Part shown: one piece after another, positions 30,928-39,065 of the stretch
How positions within the stretch are numbered: position 1 is the stretch's first letter
How the letters are laid out: each line of letters starts with the position of its first letter
Assembly: GCF_900169065.1 (NCBI RefSeq)
Contig: NZ_FXZB01000005.1
Location: forward strand, 107,338-171,337
Source: Brevibacterium aurantiacum
GTDB taxonomy: Bacteria; Actinomycetota; Actinomycetes; Actinomycetales; Brevibacteriaceae
DNA: 64,000 bases
Direction: 5' to 3'
Notes under the pieces: model-generated
The model's input: only the letters and a program-made list of their open reading frames with translations
What the model was told of the DNA's origin: nothing
The model's database searches: none
Translations under genes and position numbers: made by a program

Positions 30928-31176
30928 TCAGCCGGCGCGGCGGGCACGTGCGGCGCGACGCTTGAGCGCGCGACGCTCGTCTTCACTGAGACCGCCCCAG
31001 ACACCGGCATCCTGACCGGATTCCAGAGCCCACTGCAGGCAGGTCTCGACTACTTCACAGCGGCGGCATACAGTCTTAGCCTCTTCGATCTGGAGCAGGG
31101 CGGGTCCGGTGTTTCCAATCGGGAAGAACAGTTCCGGATCCTCATTGAGGCATGCTGCACGATGTCGCCAATCCAT
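30928..31176 (-). CDS. whiB1: WhiB1-type iron-sulfur transcription factor
   Basis: 82 residues from the ATG at 31176, preceded by AAGG. The start is fixed by the WhiB1 opening MDWRHRAACLNEDPELFFP; a longer open frame upstream is leader. The four cluster Cys are at 9, 37, 40 and 46 (CRRC spacing), followed by the GVWGG turn and a basic tail (ERRALKRRAARARR). WhiB1 proteins hold a nitric-oxide-sensitive [4Fe-4S] cluster, bind the primary sigma factor and are essential in mycobacteria. Its own promoter is described at 31277-31305. Confidence 0.97.
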   Translation of the reverse strand: MDWRHRAACLNEDPELFFPIGNTGPALLQIEEAKTVCRRCEVVETCLQWALESGQDAGVWGGLSEDERRALKRRAARARRAG

Positions 31177-31276
31177 GGTGACCTTTCGACGAATTAAGTG
31201 AACGCGGTGTACGACACCCAAGTTCCAGGCGCGCAACTCTCTTACCCAAGGTTCACATAACCGTTTTGGGCACACA

Positions 31277-31305
31277 AGGGTAATGCAGTGTGAAATTTCT
31301 GACAA
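31277..31305 (-). promoter_or_regulatory. Predicted whiB1 promoter
   Basis: On the minus strand, -35 TTGTCA (31305-31300) and -10 TACCCT (31282-31277) are separated by exactly 17 bp. This would start transcription near 31270 and leave a ~95-nt leader before whiB1. The 388-nt interval 31177-31564 otherwise shows only the upstream region of the carbonic anhydrase gene, including a TAGACT -10-like hexamer at 31443-31448; I see no other feature. Confidence 0.6.
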
Positions 31306-31564
31306 ATATTTTGTTCATTGTCCTGCTATGGGGCTCTGGACGCAAATTCGTCCAATATGGGACTGAACTGTCCCGCCAGCGCTCACCAGCACACGATCGG
31401 ATTCTGTTGCGACCCAGCTCTGAAGTGGCCCACGTTCGCGGCTAGACTGACGATGAAACGACTGGTCACCTCGGTGAGAGGATCCGAAGGAGCAGAAGAT
31501 CCGTACGGGGTCGGACTCAGTCGCCTACGAGAACCGAATCGCACCGTGAACCAATGGAGGACTC

Positions 31565-32119
31565 ATGACAACGGACAACCTTTCCCACGCACGCATCATC
31601 TCGGTCGGCGGTCACACCCCACAGGTCGATCCGGGTGCTTTCATCGCCGCCGGCGCCACCCTCGTCGGGGACGTCAGGGTGCTCAAGGGCGCCAGCGTCT
31701 TCTATGGCTGCGTGCTCCGTGCCGAGGCCGCTCCGATCACCATCGGCGAGGACTCGAACGTCCAGGACAACACCGTCATGCACACCGATGAGGGCAAACC
31801 GGTCGTCATCGGCTCCCGAGTATCCATCGGCCACCAGGCCCTCATCCATGGAGCGATCGTCGACGACGATGTCCTCATCGGCATGCACGCCACCGTTCTC
31901 AACGACGCCCACGTGGGAACCGAATCGCTCGTCGCCGCGGGGGCAATCGTCCTCGAGGGCACAGAGATCCCGCCTCGTTCTTTGGTCGCAGGCGTCCCGG
32001 CCAAGGTGCGCCGGGAGATGACGGACGACGGTGTGGAGAAGGTGCGCCAGAACGCACAGTCCTACCTGCGCCTGTCCGCGCTCCACCGGGATACCGCCGA
32101 GGTTCTCGACGAACTCTGA
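31565..32119 (+). CDS. Gamma-class carbonic anhydrase family protein
   Basis: 184 residues forming a left-handed beta-helix of hexapeptide repeats. The three zinc-ligand His positions are conserved in NTVMHTDEG, GHQALIHG and GMHATV. The C-terminal helix typical of the family (VEKVRQNAQSYLRLSALHR) follows. This YrdA/PaaY-like group includes active zinc carbonic anhydrases and inactive relatives; activity here is inferred. The ATG at 31565 has AGGA at 31558-31561. Confidence 0.9.
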   Translation: MTTDNLSHARIISVGGHTPQVDPGAFIAAGATLVGDVRVLKGASVFYGCVLRAEAAPITIGEDSNVQDNTVMHTDEGKPVVIGSRVSIGHQALIHGAIVDDDVLIGMHATVLNDAHVGTESLVAAGAIVLEGTEIPPRSLVAGVPAKVRREMTDDGVEKVRQNAQSYLRLSALHRDTAEVLDEL

Positions 32120-32228
32120 GGTGAACTCCGAGGTGCCGCGATCGGTCGCCGATGTTCGGCTCGTCTCGGTGTCGTTCGATCCGAAGTGTCCATTCGCCCC
32201 GCCGTCCGCTATTTGAGAGAATTGTTCT

Positions 32229-33647
32229 GTGAACACTGAATTTGAACCCACTGCAGATCGAGTCGTCATCATCGGCGGTGGCCCTGGCGGATATGAAGCC
32301 GCACTGGTTGCCGCACAATTGGGCGCGGACGTGATGCTCATCGAGCGCAACCGCTGTGGTGGGGCCGCCGTCCTCACCGACGTCGTCCCCTCCAAATCAC
32401 TCATCGCCACAGCGGAGATGATGGAGGAGATCGCCCGGTCCGAGAGTCTGGGCATCCGCATCTACGACAGCGAGGGCGACGACGGCGACACGGTCATCGC
32501 GGACCTCAAAGCCGTCAACAAGCGCATCCTGTCCCTGGCCGACGCGCAGGCTAACGACATCTACCAAGCCCTGGTGCGAGCCGGAGTCAAGGTGATTCAG
32601 GGCACCGCGACCCTGGCCGATCGTGACCACGTCGCAGTCGTCGAAGAGGGCGGCACCGAATACACGCTCGAAGCCTCGACGATCCTGCTGTCGGTGGGCT
32701 CCCACCCTCGTGAACTCGATTCGGCCAAGCCGGATGCAGAACGGATCCTCACCTGGACCCAGCTCTACGACCTCGATGAGCTGCCAGAGCACCTCATCGT
32801 CGTCGGATCCGGTGTCACCGGTGCCGAATTCGCCTCGGCCTACCGTGCGCTGGGTACGAAGGTCACACTGGTCTCCTCTCGTGAGAAGGTACTGCCTGGC
32901 CAGGACGAGGACGCTGCCGACGTGTTGGAATACGTCTTCCGCAACAAGGGCATGAACGTCCTGTCTCGGTCGCGAGCCGACTCGGTCAAGCGCACAGACA
33001 ACGGTGTCGAGGTGACACTGTCTGATGGGCGACGAGTGGAAGGCTCGCACTGCCTGATGGCGGTCGGTTCGATCCCGAACACCGAGGACCTGGGGCTGAG
33101 CGCTGCCAAGGTCAAGGTCAGCGAGTCCGGCCATATCAAGGTCGACGGCGTCTCGCGCACGTCCCGCTCCGGGGTATACGCCGCAGGAGACTGCACCGGT
33201 GTGCTTCCGCTGGCATCCGTCGCGGCCATGCAGGGCCGGATTGCGATGTTCCATGCCCTCGGCGACGCAGTGCAGCCGCTGAAGATTCGCCACGTCGCAT
33301 CGAACGTGTTCACCGCACCGGAGATTGCGACCGTCGGCTTCACCCAGTCCGACTACCGGGAGAATTCGACCGACATCGATACGGTGATGCTGCCTCTGGA
33401 CACGAATCCTCGTGCGAAGATGCTGGGCATCAAGGACGGGTTCGTCAAGCTCTTCGCTCGCCGAGGTTCGGGTTCGATTCTCGGCGGAGTCGTCGTCGGT
33501 CCTCGTGCCAGTGAACTCATTCTGCCGATCACCATGGCCGTGGAGAACCGTCTGACAGTCGATCAGCTTTCAGCCTCGTTCGTCGTCTATCCGTCCGTGA
33601 GCGGCTCCCTGACCGAGGCCTCCCGCCAACTGCACCGACACCTGTAG
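32229..33647 (+). CDS. lpdA: LpdA-type NAD(P)H-quinone dehydrogenase
   Basis: 472 residues from a GTG. Pyridine nucleotide-disulfide oxidoreductase fold with FAD-binding GGGPGGYEAAL at about 16-27, NAD-binding VVGSGVTGAEFASA, and VYAAGDCTG. The redox disulfide is missing: the usual CLNxGC reads RCGGAAVLTDVVPSK, so only one Cys is left. That loss is characteristic of mycobacterial LpdA (Rv3303c), a flavoprotein that reduces quinones rather than dihydrolipoamide. It therefore should not be annotated as dihydrolipoamide dehydrogenase. Confidence 0.9.
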   Translation: MNTEFEPTADRVVIIGGGPGGYEAALVAAQLGADVMLIERNRCGGAAVLTDVVPSKSLIATAEMMEEIARSESLGIRIYDSEGDDGDTVIADLKAVNKRILSLADAQANDIYQALVRAGVKVIQGTATLADRDHVAVVEEGGTEYTLEASTILLSVGSHPRELDSAKPDAERILTWTQLYDLDELPEHLIVVGSGVTGAEFASAYRALGTKVTLVSSREKVLPGQDEDAADVLEYVFRNKGMNVLSRSRADSVKRTDNGVEVTLSDGRRVEGSHCLMAVGSIPNTEDLGLSAAKVKVSESGHIKVDGVSRTSRSGVYAAGDCTGVLPLASVAAMQGRIAMFHALGDAVQPLKIRHVASNVFTAPEIATVGFTQSDYRENSTDIDTVMLPLDTNPRAKMLGIKDGFVKLFARRGSGSILGGVVVGPRASELILPITMAVENRLTVDQLSASFVVYPSVSGSLTEASRQLHRHL

Positions 33648-33667
33648 AAAAGTTTCTCTTTCCGAAC

Positions 33668-33694
33668 TGTCGATATCGGGAACCCCCAACCGTC
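33668..33694 (+). promoter_or_regulatory. ECF42-type promoter of the DGPF-sigma operon
   Basis: A TGTCGA -35 element (33668-33673), a 17-bp spacer and CGTC (33691-33694). This matches the promoter signature reported for ECF42 sigma factors (TGTCGA with a CG(A/T)C -10). It lies ahead of the DGPF gene and the ECF42 gene themselves, implying autoregulation. A small hairpin (GTCAGGC/GCCTGAC, 33702-33721) lies in the resulting ~65-nt leader. Confidence 0.65.
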
Positions 33695-33766
33695 AGTATG
33701 GTGTCAGGCACCTTCGCCTGACGTGCTCAGCTCCCGCTGGCGCACATTCGAGGTAAGGAGAGAGAA

Positions 33767-34108
33767 ATGAAGTACGTACTTCTGCTCATGGGAAATGCCG
33801 CCGATGCCGATTGCGGTACCGATGAGGGGCCCGACCCCAGTGAGTTCATGGCCTTCGACGAGGAGATCAATACGGCGGGGATCGTCGTCGGCGGATTCGC
33901 CCTCGAAGGTCCCGAGACCGGGGTGCGCGTGAGCACCCGAGACGCAGAGACGGTGGTGACGTCGGGTCCTTTCGCCGAAAGCGGGGAATTCGTCGGCGGA
34001 AGCTACATCATCGAGGTCGCCGACATCGACGAGGCGATTGCCTGGGCAGAGAAGAGCCCAGGATCCTCCCTCGGTCACATCGAAATTCGGCCGCTCGCCG
34101 ACTACTGA
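33767..34108 (+). CDS. DGPF/YCII-related protein
   Basis: 113 residues with a ferredoxin-like fold. The opening MKYVLLLMGN, the central FMAFDEEINTAGIVVGGFAL and the DGPF-domain stretch VTSGPFAESGEFVGGSYIIEV identify it. Strong ribosome site AAGGAGAGAG at 33752-33761. The next gene's ATG shares its last base with this stop codon. DGPF proteins are the constant genomic partners of ECF42 sigma factors and are usually their regulon members; their chemistry is unknown. Confidence 0.93.
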   Translation: MKYVLLLMGNAADADCGTDEGPDPSEFMAFDEEINTAGIVVGGFALEGPETGVRVSTRDAETVVTSGPFAESGEFVGGSYIIEVADIDEAIAWAEKSPGSSLGHIEIRPLADY

Positions 34109-35397
34109 TGGCCTCGGCAGATCACGCCGACTCCTCGGCAGTCGCCCAGGTCCTCCACACCATCGGTGTCGAGGACCGTGGGCGGCTGTTGGCAGGGTTG
34201 GCCACACGCTTTCACGATCTGGACTTGGCCGAGGACGTTCTGCAAGAGGCGATGGTGCGCGCCCTGGAAACGTGGACCCGACGAGGTGTGCCGCAGAATC
34301 CGCAGGCCTGGCTGATGACGGCTGCGAAGAATCGAGCCCTCGACATCATCCGATCCGATGCGGTGAAAGCACGTCGACTTGCCGCACTCAGAATCGAATC
34401 CGAGGTCGACGAGGGCGATCATCGTGCACACTCGGCTGACCTCGACGAGGAGCTGAGCACAGCGAATATCCCCGACGAGCGGCTGGGACTGTTCTTCACC
34501 TGCTCGCACCCGACGTTGAAGGAACGGGAGAAGATCGCCCTCATCCTGCGTTTTCTGGCCGGTCTGAGCACCGCCGAAGTGGCAGCAGTGTTCCTCGTGG
34601 ACACGACGACGATGCAGCAGCGGATCGTGAGGGCCAAGAAGCGGATCACCACTACAGGAATTCCCTTCGGCAGGCCCACAGCGGACCAGCTGCGCGAGCG
34701 CCTTCCCGGAGTGCTGCGAGTTGTCTATCTCATCTTCACCCAAGGCTTTGTACCGACGACCGGAACCACACACAGTCGAACCGATCTGCAGCAGGAGGCA
34801 ATCACACTGGCGAGACTGCTCGTGAGGCTGCTGCCGCAGGAGACCGAGGCCAGGGGCCTGCTCTCACTCCTGCTGCTCACCGGTTCACGAGCCGGGGCGC
34901 GAACGGACCCAGCCGGATTGCCTGTGCCACTGGCCGAGCAGGATCGCGGGTTGTGGGATTCGCGGCTCATCGCTGAGGGGCTGAGCCTGGCTCAGACTGC
35001 CGCGGGTGAGCCCGAAGCAGGGCCCTACACAGTGCAGGCAACGATTGCGGCGCTCCATGCCGAGGCCGTCACCTATTCGGAGACCGACTGGAACCAGATC
35101 CTCGTCCTCTACGGCATCCTCTCCAGACTGGAACCCGGCCCCGTGGTGGCGCTCAATCGAGCGGTGGCCGTGGGCAAGGCGAAGGGACCCGAGGACGGGC
35201 TCAACGCGCTCGAAGAGCTGGCAGCGGATCCGGGACTGGCCGACTACCGACCTTTTCACATCGCGCACGCCCTCACCCTGAGGGAAGTGGGCAAGCCCGA
35301 ACAGGCCGAACGTGCCTTCAGATCAGCACTGGACTGCCCCGGAAACGACGCCGAGTCGGACTACATCGAGGTTCAGATCAGGGATCTGCTGGCCTGA
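34108..35397 (+). CDS. ECF42-group RNA polymerase sigma factor
   Basis: 429 residues, long for an ECF sigma factor because of its C-terminal extension. Region 2 (DLDLAEDVLQEAMVRALETW and NPQAWLMTAAKNRALDIIR) is at about 30-90, and region 4 (LSTAEVAAVFLVDTTTMQQRIVRAKKRI) at about 150-180. A DUF6596/TPR-type domain follows (GFVPTTGTTHSRTDLQQEA; ALNRAVAVGKAKGPEDGLNALE). There is no anti-sigma gene nearby; in this group the C-terminal TPR domain is required for activity. Coupled by a 1-nt overlap to the DGPF gene. Confidence 0.93.
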   Translation: MASADHADSSAVAQVLHTIGVEDRGRLLAGLATRFHDLDLAEDVLQEAMVRALETWTRRGVPQNPQAWLMTAAKNRALDIIRSDAVKARRLAALRIESEVDEGDHRAHSADLDEELSTANIPDERLGLFFTCSHPTLKEREKIALILRFLAGLSTAEVAAVFLVDTTTMQQRIVRAKKRITTTGIPFGRPTADQLRERLPGVLRVVYLIFTQGFVPTTGTTHSRTDLQQEAITLARLLVRLLPQETEARGLLSLLLLTGSRAGARTDPAGLPVPLAEQDRGLWDSRLIAEGLSLAQTAAGEPEAGPYTVQATIAALHAEAVTYSETDWNQILVLYGILSRLEPGPVVALNRAVAVGKAKGPEDGLNALEELAADPGLADYRPFHIAHALTLREVGKPEQAERAFRSALDCPGNDAESDYIEVQIRDLLA

Positions 35398-35422
35398 AGC
35401 GGTCCCGAGCCGCGAAACGGTC

Positions 35423-37231
35423 TCAGGCGGCGAAACGGATGATCGGCTCGCCCGACCTCACCGCGACGCCTGTGTCGACGAGCACCTCGGAGACGGTGCC
35501 GGAATGACCGGCCTTGAGAGGCTGCTCCATCTTCATCGCTTCGATGACGGCCAGAGTATCGCCGGCCTCGACGGTGTCACCGGCTGCAACGGAGACAGAC
35601 ACAATCGTGCCCTGCATGGGTGCGTTGAGTGAGTTCGAATCGTCGGCCAACTGAGCGCCCTTGCGGCTGAGGCTGCGCTTGCGGCGCGGGACACTCGGGC
35701 TGGGGACATGCCCGAGGTCGGAGATGACGTCCTTGGGAACCGAGACGGTCATCCGTCGCCCGTCGACCTCGACCACAACACTGAAACTGTCGGTTGCTGT
35801 ACTCATCTGTTCTCCTAGTTGTGGGTCGGCGAGTGGATTGACGAAGGCAGTCTCGAGCCAATTGGTCCAGACCTCGAAGTCCTGGGCGAAGGCTTTGTCG
35901 GAGACGAGGACGCGGTGGAGGGGGAGCAGCGTGGACACACCTTCGATGCGATACTCGTCCAAGGCCCGTCGAGCCCGCGCCAACGCCTGGTTCCTGTCGG
36001 CTCCTGTGATGATGAGCTTTGCCAGCATCGGATCGAAGTCCGTGCCGACGACGCTGCCTTCGCCGATGCCGGAGTCCAAGCGAACGCCCGGCCCGGCCGG
36101 GGCCCGGTGGTTCTTCACCGTGCCGGTGGCAGGAAAGTAGGTCGTGGGGTCTTCGGCATTGATCCGGAACTGGATCGAGTGACCGCGGACCTGCGGGAAC
36201 GACTCCGGCAGGTGCTCACCCGAGGCGATGCGCAGCTGCCAGGCGACGAGGTCGACACCTGTGACCTCTTCGGTGACAGTGTGCTCGACCTGGATTCGTG
36301 CGTTGGCCTCCATGAAGATGATCGTTCCGTCGGTGCCGAGCAGGAACTCGCACGTAGCAGCCCCCACATAGCCGACGTGGGCGAGCACTCGGATGGAGGC
36401 TTCGGTGACGAGACGTTCCTGGTCGGAGCCGAGGAACGGTGCTGGGGCCTCCTCGACGATCTTCTGGTTCCGGCGCTGCAGAGTGCAGTCGCGAGTGGAG
36501 AGGACCTGCACGTTTCCGTGAGCATCGGCCAGGCACTGGGTTTCGATGTGTCGTGGTCGCACGATCTGCTTCTCGATGAGGCATTCGCCGCGGCCGAAGG
36601 CGCTGAGCGCCTCACGCGTGGCTGCGGTGTAGGCGGTTTCGAGGTCGGCAGCAGTGGCACAGGCGCGGAAACCGCGCCCACCGCCGCCATGGACGGCCTT
36701 GATGACGATCGGATAACCGATCCGCCGAGCCACCTCGGCGGCCTCTTCCAGATCTGCGACGGCACCGTCGGAGCCGGGCGCGACGGGAGCAGAGACAGCC
36801 TCGGCGACCTCGCGGGCACCGGACTTGTCGCCGAGGAGTTCGATCGCTGCCGGGGGAGGGCCGATCCAGGTCAGGCCGGCATCGATGACAGCCTGAGCGA
36901 ACATCGCATTCTCGGCCAGATAGCCGTAGCCGGGGTGGATCGCATCGGCGCCGGAGCGCTTGGCCAGGGCGAGGATCTTCTCGATGTCGAGATAGGTCTC
37001 CCCGGGACCGGCTCCGTCGAGGAGCCAGGCATCGTCAGCCAGATGCACGAAGTCAGCATCCGAATCTGCACGGGTGTACACGGCGATGGCCTTGACGCCG
37101 AGGTCATGGGCGGCCCGGATGATGCGCAGGGCGATCTCACCGCGATTGGCGATGAGGACGCGGCGCACTGCAGCAGTGGGGACGTCGGTGTGCAGCTGTG
37201 CGGTCGACGGTTCGGGGAGAACTGTGGTCAT
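35423..37231 (-). CDS. accA3: Acyl-CoA carboxylase alpha subunit (biotin carboxylase-BCCP fusion)
   Basis: 602 residues from the ATG at 37231, which has AAAGGAG 4 nt upstream; an in-frame codon at 37252 lacks one. Biotin carboxylase at about 25-475 (RVLIANRGEIALRIIRAA; ATP-grasp loop VHGGGGRGF; EANARIQVEHTVTEE), then a linker, then BCCP with the biotinylated Lys in EAMKMEQP at about 570. It carboxylates biotin for acetyl- and propionyl-CoA carboxylases feeding fatty-acid synthesis. Position next to maf matches accA3 of mycobacteria. Beta subunits are not in the window. Confidence 0.93.
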   Translation of the reverse strand: MTTVLPEPSTAQLHTDVPTAAVRRVLIANRGEIALRIIRAAHDLGVKAIAVYTRADSDADFVHLADDAWLLDGAGPGETYLDIEKILALAKRSGADAIHPGYGYLAENAMFAQAVIDAGLTWIGPPPAAIELLGDKSGAREVAEAVSAPVAPGSDGAVADLEEAAEVARRIGYPIVIKAVHGGGGRGFRACATAADLETAYTAATREALSAFGRGECLIEKQIVRPRHIETQCLADAHGNVQVLSTRDCTLQRRNQKIVEEAPAPFLGSDQERLVTEASIRVLAHVGYVGAATCEFLLGTDGTIIFMEANARIQVEHTVTEEVTGVDLVAWQLRIASGEHLPESFPQVRGHSIQFRINAEDPTTYFPATGTVKNHRAPAGPGVRLDSGIGEGSVVGTDFDPMLAKLIITGADRNQALARARRALDEYRIEGVSTLLPLHRVLVSDKAFAQDFEVWTNWLETAFVNPLADPQLGEQMSTATDSFSVVVEVDGRRMTVSVPKDVISDLGHVPSPSVPRRKRSLSRKGAQLADDSNSLNAPMQGTIVSVSVAAGDTVEAGDTLAVIEAMKMEQPLKAGHSGTVSEVLVDTGVAVRSGEPIIRFAA

Positions 37232-37354
37232 GACGCTCCTTTGTACGATCACAGAACAATTTAGAGATCGACACCAAGCGTTTGTAGGACACAGATAAAA
37301 AGTTCGGCCGAAAACTTCAAAGACCTCGGGCGTGTCCGTCTGCTCTCAGCGATT

Positions 37355-38023
37355 CTACCCGCGTGGAGACCACAGATCGGGCCAGAACAGGCCCGCGTCG
37401 CTGACCAATTCACGGACTACCGGCAGGCTGAGGCCGAGCACGGTGAGGTGGTCACCGGCAAGACTCTCGACAAAGGCTCCGCCGTAGCCGTCGATGGTCA
37501 GAGCGCCGGCCACATGGAAGGGCTCCTCGGTGGCAATGTAGGCGTCGAGTTCCTCGGGCGTGGGCTCGCCGATGAGCACCGAAGTCGTCGACCGTTTCGA
37601 GCGGAGGTCGACGAGTTGAAAGTCGGCCGCCGAGGTGCTGGTGCGTCTGAGCACAGCCATGGTGTGTCCTGTGTGCAGAGCGGTCCAGGCTCCGGCGATG
37701 TCGGCCCACACCTCACGCGTGCGCTCAGCATTTCCAGGTTTGCCGATCGCCTGACCCTCATGTTCGAGCAGCGAATCCCCGGCGATGATCACCGCGGTAT
37801 CGGCTGTGGCCAGTTGGGCAGGCGAGGTGGCGAGCACACGGTCGACGACGGCACGGGCCTTGGCCTCGGACAGCGCCGTGGTGAGATCTCCGACCGTGCC
37901 CGTGAAGGTGGCTTCGATGGAGGGCTCATCGACCTCGGAGACGATGACGATGGGGTCGATTCCCGATGCGGTGAGGATCTGGCGACGGGACGGTGACTGC
38001 GAGGCCAGAACGACAGGGATCAC
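37355..38023 (-). CDS. maf: Maf-like nucleoside triphosphate pyrophosphatase
   Basis: 222 residues. The Maf opening VVLASQSPSRRQILTASG, the SEVDE segment, the KA(R) motif in LSEAKARAV and IIAGDSLLEHEGQAIGKP are all present. Maf proteins hydrolyse non-canonical or methylated nucleoside triphosphates. It overlaps the upstream SGNH-type gene by 4 nt. Same order carboxylase-maf as in mycobacteria. Confidence 0.93.
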   Translation of the reverse strand: MIPVVLASQSPSRRQILTASGIDPIVIVSEVDEPSIEATFTGTVGDLTTALSEAKARAVVDRVLATSPAQLATADTAVIIAGDSLLEHEGQAIGKPGNAERTREVWADIAGAWTALHTGHTMAVLRRTSTSAADFQLVDLRSKRSTTSVLIGEPTPEELDAYIATEEPFHVAGALTIDGYGGAFVESLAGDHLTVLGLSLPVVRELVSDAGLFWPDLWSPRG

Positions 38024-39000
38024 GAAGCATCCTCCGACGCGAGGTCCCGTTCGACACCTGACTCAGAATCTGCGACGTGTCCCGCAGGCACAGCAGGTTC
38101 AGTCTGAGGCTCTGTCTCTGGCGTGGGTCGGCGGGCGCCTTCGCCCTTCTCCGGGATGTCGAGACTGCGGTCGACGTCGATGGGAGCATCGAGCCGATCA
38201 GCGATCGCCGCGAGGACGGTCGAGGACACCTGGGCGAATCCCAAGGTGCTGGGGAAGCGTCCGGACTCGTTGAGCAGCGATCGCCGTGTGGTCCCACTCA
38301 GCGAACCGGTGGCCCGCAACGGGGTAGCGCGAGCTGAAAGAGCCGCCAGCCACTGTGAGCCGGCAAGCACACGCGATGTTCGCCGCAGTGAGGTCTTGAG
38401 AGGGTCGCGCAGACCTGGAAGACCGCCGAGGTTGGGGCAGACCAGGACGAAGACGGTGTACCTGCCCTCTCGCTGGAGTCGATTGATCGCCTGGGTGAGC
38501 ACGGGAATGCCGATGGTGCCGTGGATCGGGTGGATGATGTCGCCGGTGCCGATGGAGATGATTGCGAATCGTCGCTGCGCGGTCCAGGACTCAGACAGCT
38601 GACGTGAGAGCCAGGCGGAGCGCAGGATCTCATCGACTTGGCGCGGCAGGTCCTCGGACAGGGCCGATGGTCGCGCCGTCGATTGGACTCGGACAGTCGT
38701 TCCGAGGATGCGGCCCAGGCCACGGGCGATGAGATTCGGGGGAGCCTGCGCCGGGTCGTCGACATCGATTCCGCAGAGCCAGGAATCGCCGATGATCGCC
38801 AACGCGGCGGAATCTTCGTCATCGTAGTTGCGTGGGGGAGCGACCGCCTCGGCGAAGGTGGAATAGGTGCGCTGTGCGTCTTCATCGAACGCTTTGCGGA
38901 GCGCACCCGCCTGATGACGAAGGAGACCGACGGCCGATGCTCCGACACCCACGGCCGTGCCTGTCATGGTGGCCAGAGTGTACAACATGCGTTTTCCCAC
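38020..39000 (-). CDS. SGNH/GDSL hydrolase-like protein
   Basis: 326 residues from a GTG at 39000 preceded by AAAGGAGG at 7 nt, an excellent site; upstream ATGs lie within it or lack one. An N-terminal hydrophobic segment (LYTLATMTGTAVGVGASAVGLL) suggests an anchor. Block I nucleophile is in AIIGDSWLCG (about residue 70), block III in ISIGTGDI, where the usual GxND Asn is replaced. The C-terminal ~55 residues are acidic and low-complexity. An SGNH fold is likely; catalytic competence is uncertain because the N/H blocks are weak. Confidence 0.72.
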   Translation of the reverse strand: MGKRMLYTLATMTGTAVGVGASAVGLLRHQAGALRKAFDEDAQRTYSTFAEAVAPPRNYDDEDSAALAIIGDSWLCGIDVDDPAQAPPNLIARGLGRILGTTVRVQSTARPSALSEDLPRQVDEILRSAWLSRQLSESWTAQRRFAIISIGTGDIIHPIHGTIGIPVLTQAINRLQREGRYTVFVLVCPNLGGLPGLRDPLKTSLRRTSRVLAGSQWLAALSARATPLRATGSLSGTTRRSLLNESGRFPSTLGFAQVSSTVLAAIADRLDAPIDVDRSLDIPEKGEGARRPTPETEPQTEPAVPAGHVADSESGVERDLASEDAS

Positions 39001-39065
39001 GAAATTCCCTCCTTTAACCGTCATCATTGCACTTCCCTCAAGCTCCCGACAACTATTGTTGAGTT

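Noticed and set aside
32229..33647. Annotation as dihydrolipoamide dehydrogenase
   Set aside because: The active-site disulfide Cys pair is missing, so the lipoamide reaction is not possible; LpdA-type quinone reductase fits better.
35819..37264. Long open frame antisense to the acyl-CoA carboxylase gene
   Set aside because: It mirrors a well-conserved gene with intact biotin carboxylase and BCCP motifs; the antisense product has high-GC shadow composition and no domain.
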